From NCBI RefSeq assembly GCF_013761175.1, contig NZ_JACDUR010000010.1, positions 62,001 to 126,000 on the forward strand: a stretch of DNA of 64,000 nucleotides, read 5' to 3'. The stretch's first letter is position 1; every line of letters starts with the position of its first letter. Under the pieces are notes generated by a model that was not told the DNA's origin, did not search any database, and saw nothing but the letters and a program-made list of their open reading frames with translations. Of this stretch, positions 62,315 through 64,000 are shown one piece after another. Source of the stretch: Nonomuraea soli (GTDB lineage Bacteria > Actinomycetota > Actinomycetes > Streptosporangiales > Streptosporangiaceae). Both the position numbers and the translations under genes were made by a program.

Positions 62315-62395
62315 CGTCGGTCGTTCTCCCAATAGGGTTTTCCGTGGGTGACACCACTGCCCGACGTCGGACGTAGCATTCAGGGAGGAGGAGCC

Positions 62396-63097
62396 TTGAC
62401 CGCACACGGCCTGATCGACACGACGGAGATGTACCTCCGGACGATCTACGAGCTCGAGGAGGAGGGGATCGTTCCCCTCCGTGCCCGCATTGCCGAACGG
62501 CTCCAGCAGAGCGGCCCCACCGTGAGCCAGACAGTCGCGCGCATGGAGCGTGACGGACTGGTCCGCGTCGAGGGTGACCGGCACCTTTCCATGACCGATC
62601 TGGGCCGCACCCTGGCCGTTCGGGTCATGCGCAAGCACCGCCTGGCCGAGTGCCTGCTCACACAGGTCATCGGCCTGCCGTGGGAAGAGGTCCACATCGA
62701 GGCCTGCCGCTGGGAACACGTCATGTCCGAGTCCGTCGAGACCCGGCTGGTCAAGCTGCTCGACAACCCCACGACCTGCCCCCACGGCAACCCGATCCCG
62801 GGCCTGGGCGAGCTCGGGGCGCAGGACGTCATCGACTCCGACGCCGGTCTTCTGCCGATGACCGACCTCGCGGGACCCAGAGATATACCCGTCGTGGTCC
62901 GTCGAATTAGCGAACAAGTGCAAAGCGATCCCGCTGTGATGCTTAAACTCAAGCAAGTTGGGATACAACCCGGACGCGAGGTCACGCTCGCGGCGAGCGA
63001 CGACGGTGTGCGGGTGACAGGTGACGACGATTCGGACAACATTCTCGCGGAGCTGCCGCGCGAGGTTGCCGTGCACGTCTTTGTCACGACCCGGTGA
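62396..63097 (+). CDS. DtxR/IdeR-family metal-dependent repressor
   Basis: The 233-residue protein is an iron-dependent regulator: the N-terminal HTH (LIDTTEMYLRTIYELEEEGI and ARIAERLQQSGPTVSQTVAR), the metal-binding dimer domain with HIEACRWEHVMSESVETRLV (the Cys, Glu and His of the primary metal site), and an SH3-like C-terminal domain. The TTG at 62396 follows GGAGGAG and gives the family-typical start LTAHGLIDTTEM; it replaces an upstream frame that lacks a ribosome site. It probably represses iron-uptake genes under iron sufficiency. It is divergent from udgX. Confidence 0.88.
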   Translation: MTAHGLIDTTEMYLRTIYELEEEGIVPLRARIAERLQQSGPTVSQTVARMERDGLVRVEGDRHLSMTDLGRTLAVRVMRKHRLAECLLTQVIGLPWEEVHIEACRWEHVMSESVETRLVKLLDNPTTCPHGNPIPGLGELGAQDVIDSDAGLLPMTDLAGPRDIPVVVRRISEQVQSDPAVMLKLKQVGIQPGREVTLAASDDGVRVTGDDDSDNILAELPREVAVHVFVTTR

Positions 63098-63217
63098 CCG
63101 TGGGCGTCCGGGCTGGTTGAATCCCCTATGGGAGGCCCTCCACTCCCCGGACACGACTGTTGCAGGAGCGCCAGTGGTTCGCTTTTCGCACATTCCTCCC
63201 CGAGGAGTGGTCTCCGG

Positions 63218-64000
63218 ATGAAACGTTGGGGTGATCTGTCCCAGGACGCGGTCGACCATCTCTCCGCGGCTTCTGTTCTCGATCATGCCGAGATGGCGGT
63301 GGTCGTCACCGACCGCTTCAGCAACCTGCTGTATTGGAACCCCTTCGCCGAACGGCTGTTCGGCAGGGTCGGCCGGCCGCCGTCGGGTCCGTCGTCCGTG
63401 CTCTCGCTGGGCATCATGGAGAAGGACCATCCTCTCGCCATCGAACTGGCCAAGCACGTGCTCAAGGGCGGGGTCTGGGAGGGCACGTTCGACGTCAAGC
63501 GCGGCGACGGCACGATGATCTACGTCCGGGCCCAGGCGGTGCCCCTGCGACACTCCTCGGGCTCGGTCACCGGCATCGTCATCACCGCCCGCGAGGCGCT
63601 GCGCAGCAACGAGCGCGAGAAGGATCGTTTCGGGCTTCTGGAACGTATCGGGGAGAAGCTGGCAGGCTCGCTGAACGTCGAGGAGACGCTCAAGCGGGTG
63701 GCCGAGATGCTGGTGCCGCAGTTCGCCGACCACTGCTTCATCGAGCTGATGGAGGGCGACCGGCTGATGCGCCGGGTCTCCCAGCACGTCCAGGGCTGGA
63801 CTCCTCCGCCCGGCACGTGGAAGCCGGTCGGCGCCGAGATCCACTACCCGGTCGGCCACTACGCCGACACCGCGATCCGCCGCCAGGAGACCATCCTGGT
63901 CGAAGACTTCGCCTCCAGCTCCTTCCCCAGCCCCGGCGAGGGCAGCGCCAAGGCCTGCAGCGAGGTCGGCATGACCTCGGCCATCGTCGCCCCGCTGTCG
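63218..64000 (+). CDS. PAS-GAF signalling protein, N-terminal part (runs off the window)
   Basis: The 261 visible codons start MKRWGDLSQDAVDHLSAASV and form a PAS domain at about residues 15-125 (MAVVVTDRFSNLLYWNPFAE, ERLFGR) followed by the start of a GAF domain from about 140 (FGLLERIGEKLAGSLNVEET, LKRVAEMLVPQFADHCFIEL). In actinobacteria this pairing is usually followed by a SpoIIE/PP2C phosphatase or a histidine kinase; the C-terminus is beyond the window. The ATG at 63218 is preceded by GAGGAGTGG. No stop is seen within the window. Confidence 0.8.
   Translation, partial: MKRWGDLSQDAVDHLSAASVLDHAEMAVVVTDRFSNLLYWNPFAERLFGRVGRPPSGPSSVLSLGIMEKDHPLAIELAKHVLKGGVWEGTFDVKRGDGTMIYVRAQAVPLRHSSGSVTGIVITAREALRSNEREKDRFGLLERIGEKLAGSLNVEETLKRVAEMLVPQFADHCFIELMEGDRLMRRVSQHVQGWTPPPGTWKPVGAEIHYPVGHYADTAIRRQETILVEDFASSSFPSPGEGSAKACSEVGMTSAIVAPLS

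Overview
The window is high-GC chromosomal DNA of a filamentous actinobacterium. MshA (mycothiol synthesis), CarD, a SenX3/RegX3-type PhoR-PhoP pair beside PhoU, an F420/FMN-type split-barrel protein, an HbhA-like protein and DtxR/IdeR all point to Actinomycetes. Gene content looks like the Streptosporangiaceae (Nonomuraea-like), but the genus is my inference. There is no phage, integrase, transposase or CRISPR array; this is core chromosome with small accessory patches.

Layout. 1-4.2 kb: the 5' end of dtd, an asparaginase, and a heme-binding HbpS-like protein plus ankyrin lipoprotein operon divergent from a NarL-type two-component system that resembles HbpS-SenS-SenR. 4.2-8.8 kb: a DUF2207 membrane protein, an AlkZ-like winged-helix protein, an AlaX-type editing protein and an SGNH lipoprotein. 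8.8-19.4 kb: a conserved actinobacterial block (DUF2516, HbhA-like, HTH regulator, M56 peptidase with BlaI, SDR, mshA-ybjN-gpmA, phoU divergent from phoR-phoP). 19.5-26.6 kb: the lpqE-carD-ispF-cysS-rlmB block, in which ispD is not in its usual place, followed by tRNA-Thr(UGU). 26.6-33.8 kb: an accessory stretch with LtrA, a frameshifted acetyltransferase, GC-rich tandem repeats, a 22-codon Trp-rich peptide gene, a secreted GH18 chitinase, a ThrE-type exporter and an archaeal/eukaryal-type prolyl-tRNA synthetase. 34-42.4 kb: a TetM-like ribosomal-protection GTPase, a HEAT-repeat DNA alkylation repair protein, a MacAB-like ABC export operon and small proteins. 42.3-44.4 kb: an MFS exporter preceded by an 11-codon leader peptide and hairpin, with a ClpX-type zinc-finger/HTH protein. 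44.6-50.4 kb: a glycosyltransferase, a NikMN-Q-O nickel/cobalt ECF transporter with a Nur-box-like promoter, a potassium channel and a STAS protein. 50.4-64 kb: SDR and crotonase, rhomboid, a flavin reductase with ArsR-type regulator, PadR with SRPBCC, DinB, YqhA divergent from a second BlaI, serC, citrate synthase, pdxH, MFS, UdgX, an IdeR-like regulator and the start of a PAS-GAF signalling protein.

Themes. Heme/oxidative sensing, mycothiol and iron repression, phosphate signalling and translation protection are represented. The observations I rate highest are the undescribed 22-codon WG.PS-heptad peptide gene (28783-28851), the leader-peptide/hairpin ahead of the MFS gene (43650-43725), the HbpS-ankyrin-SenS/R-like locus, and the nickel transporter whose corrected start places His2 and His67 exactly where the metal ligands belong.
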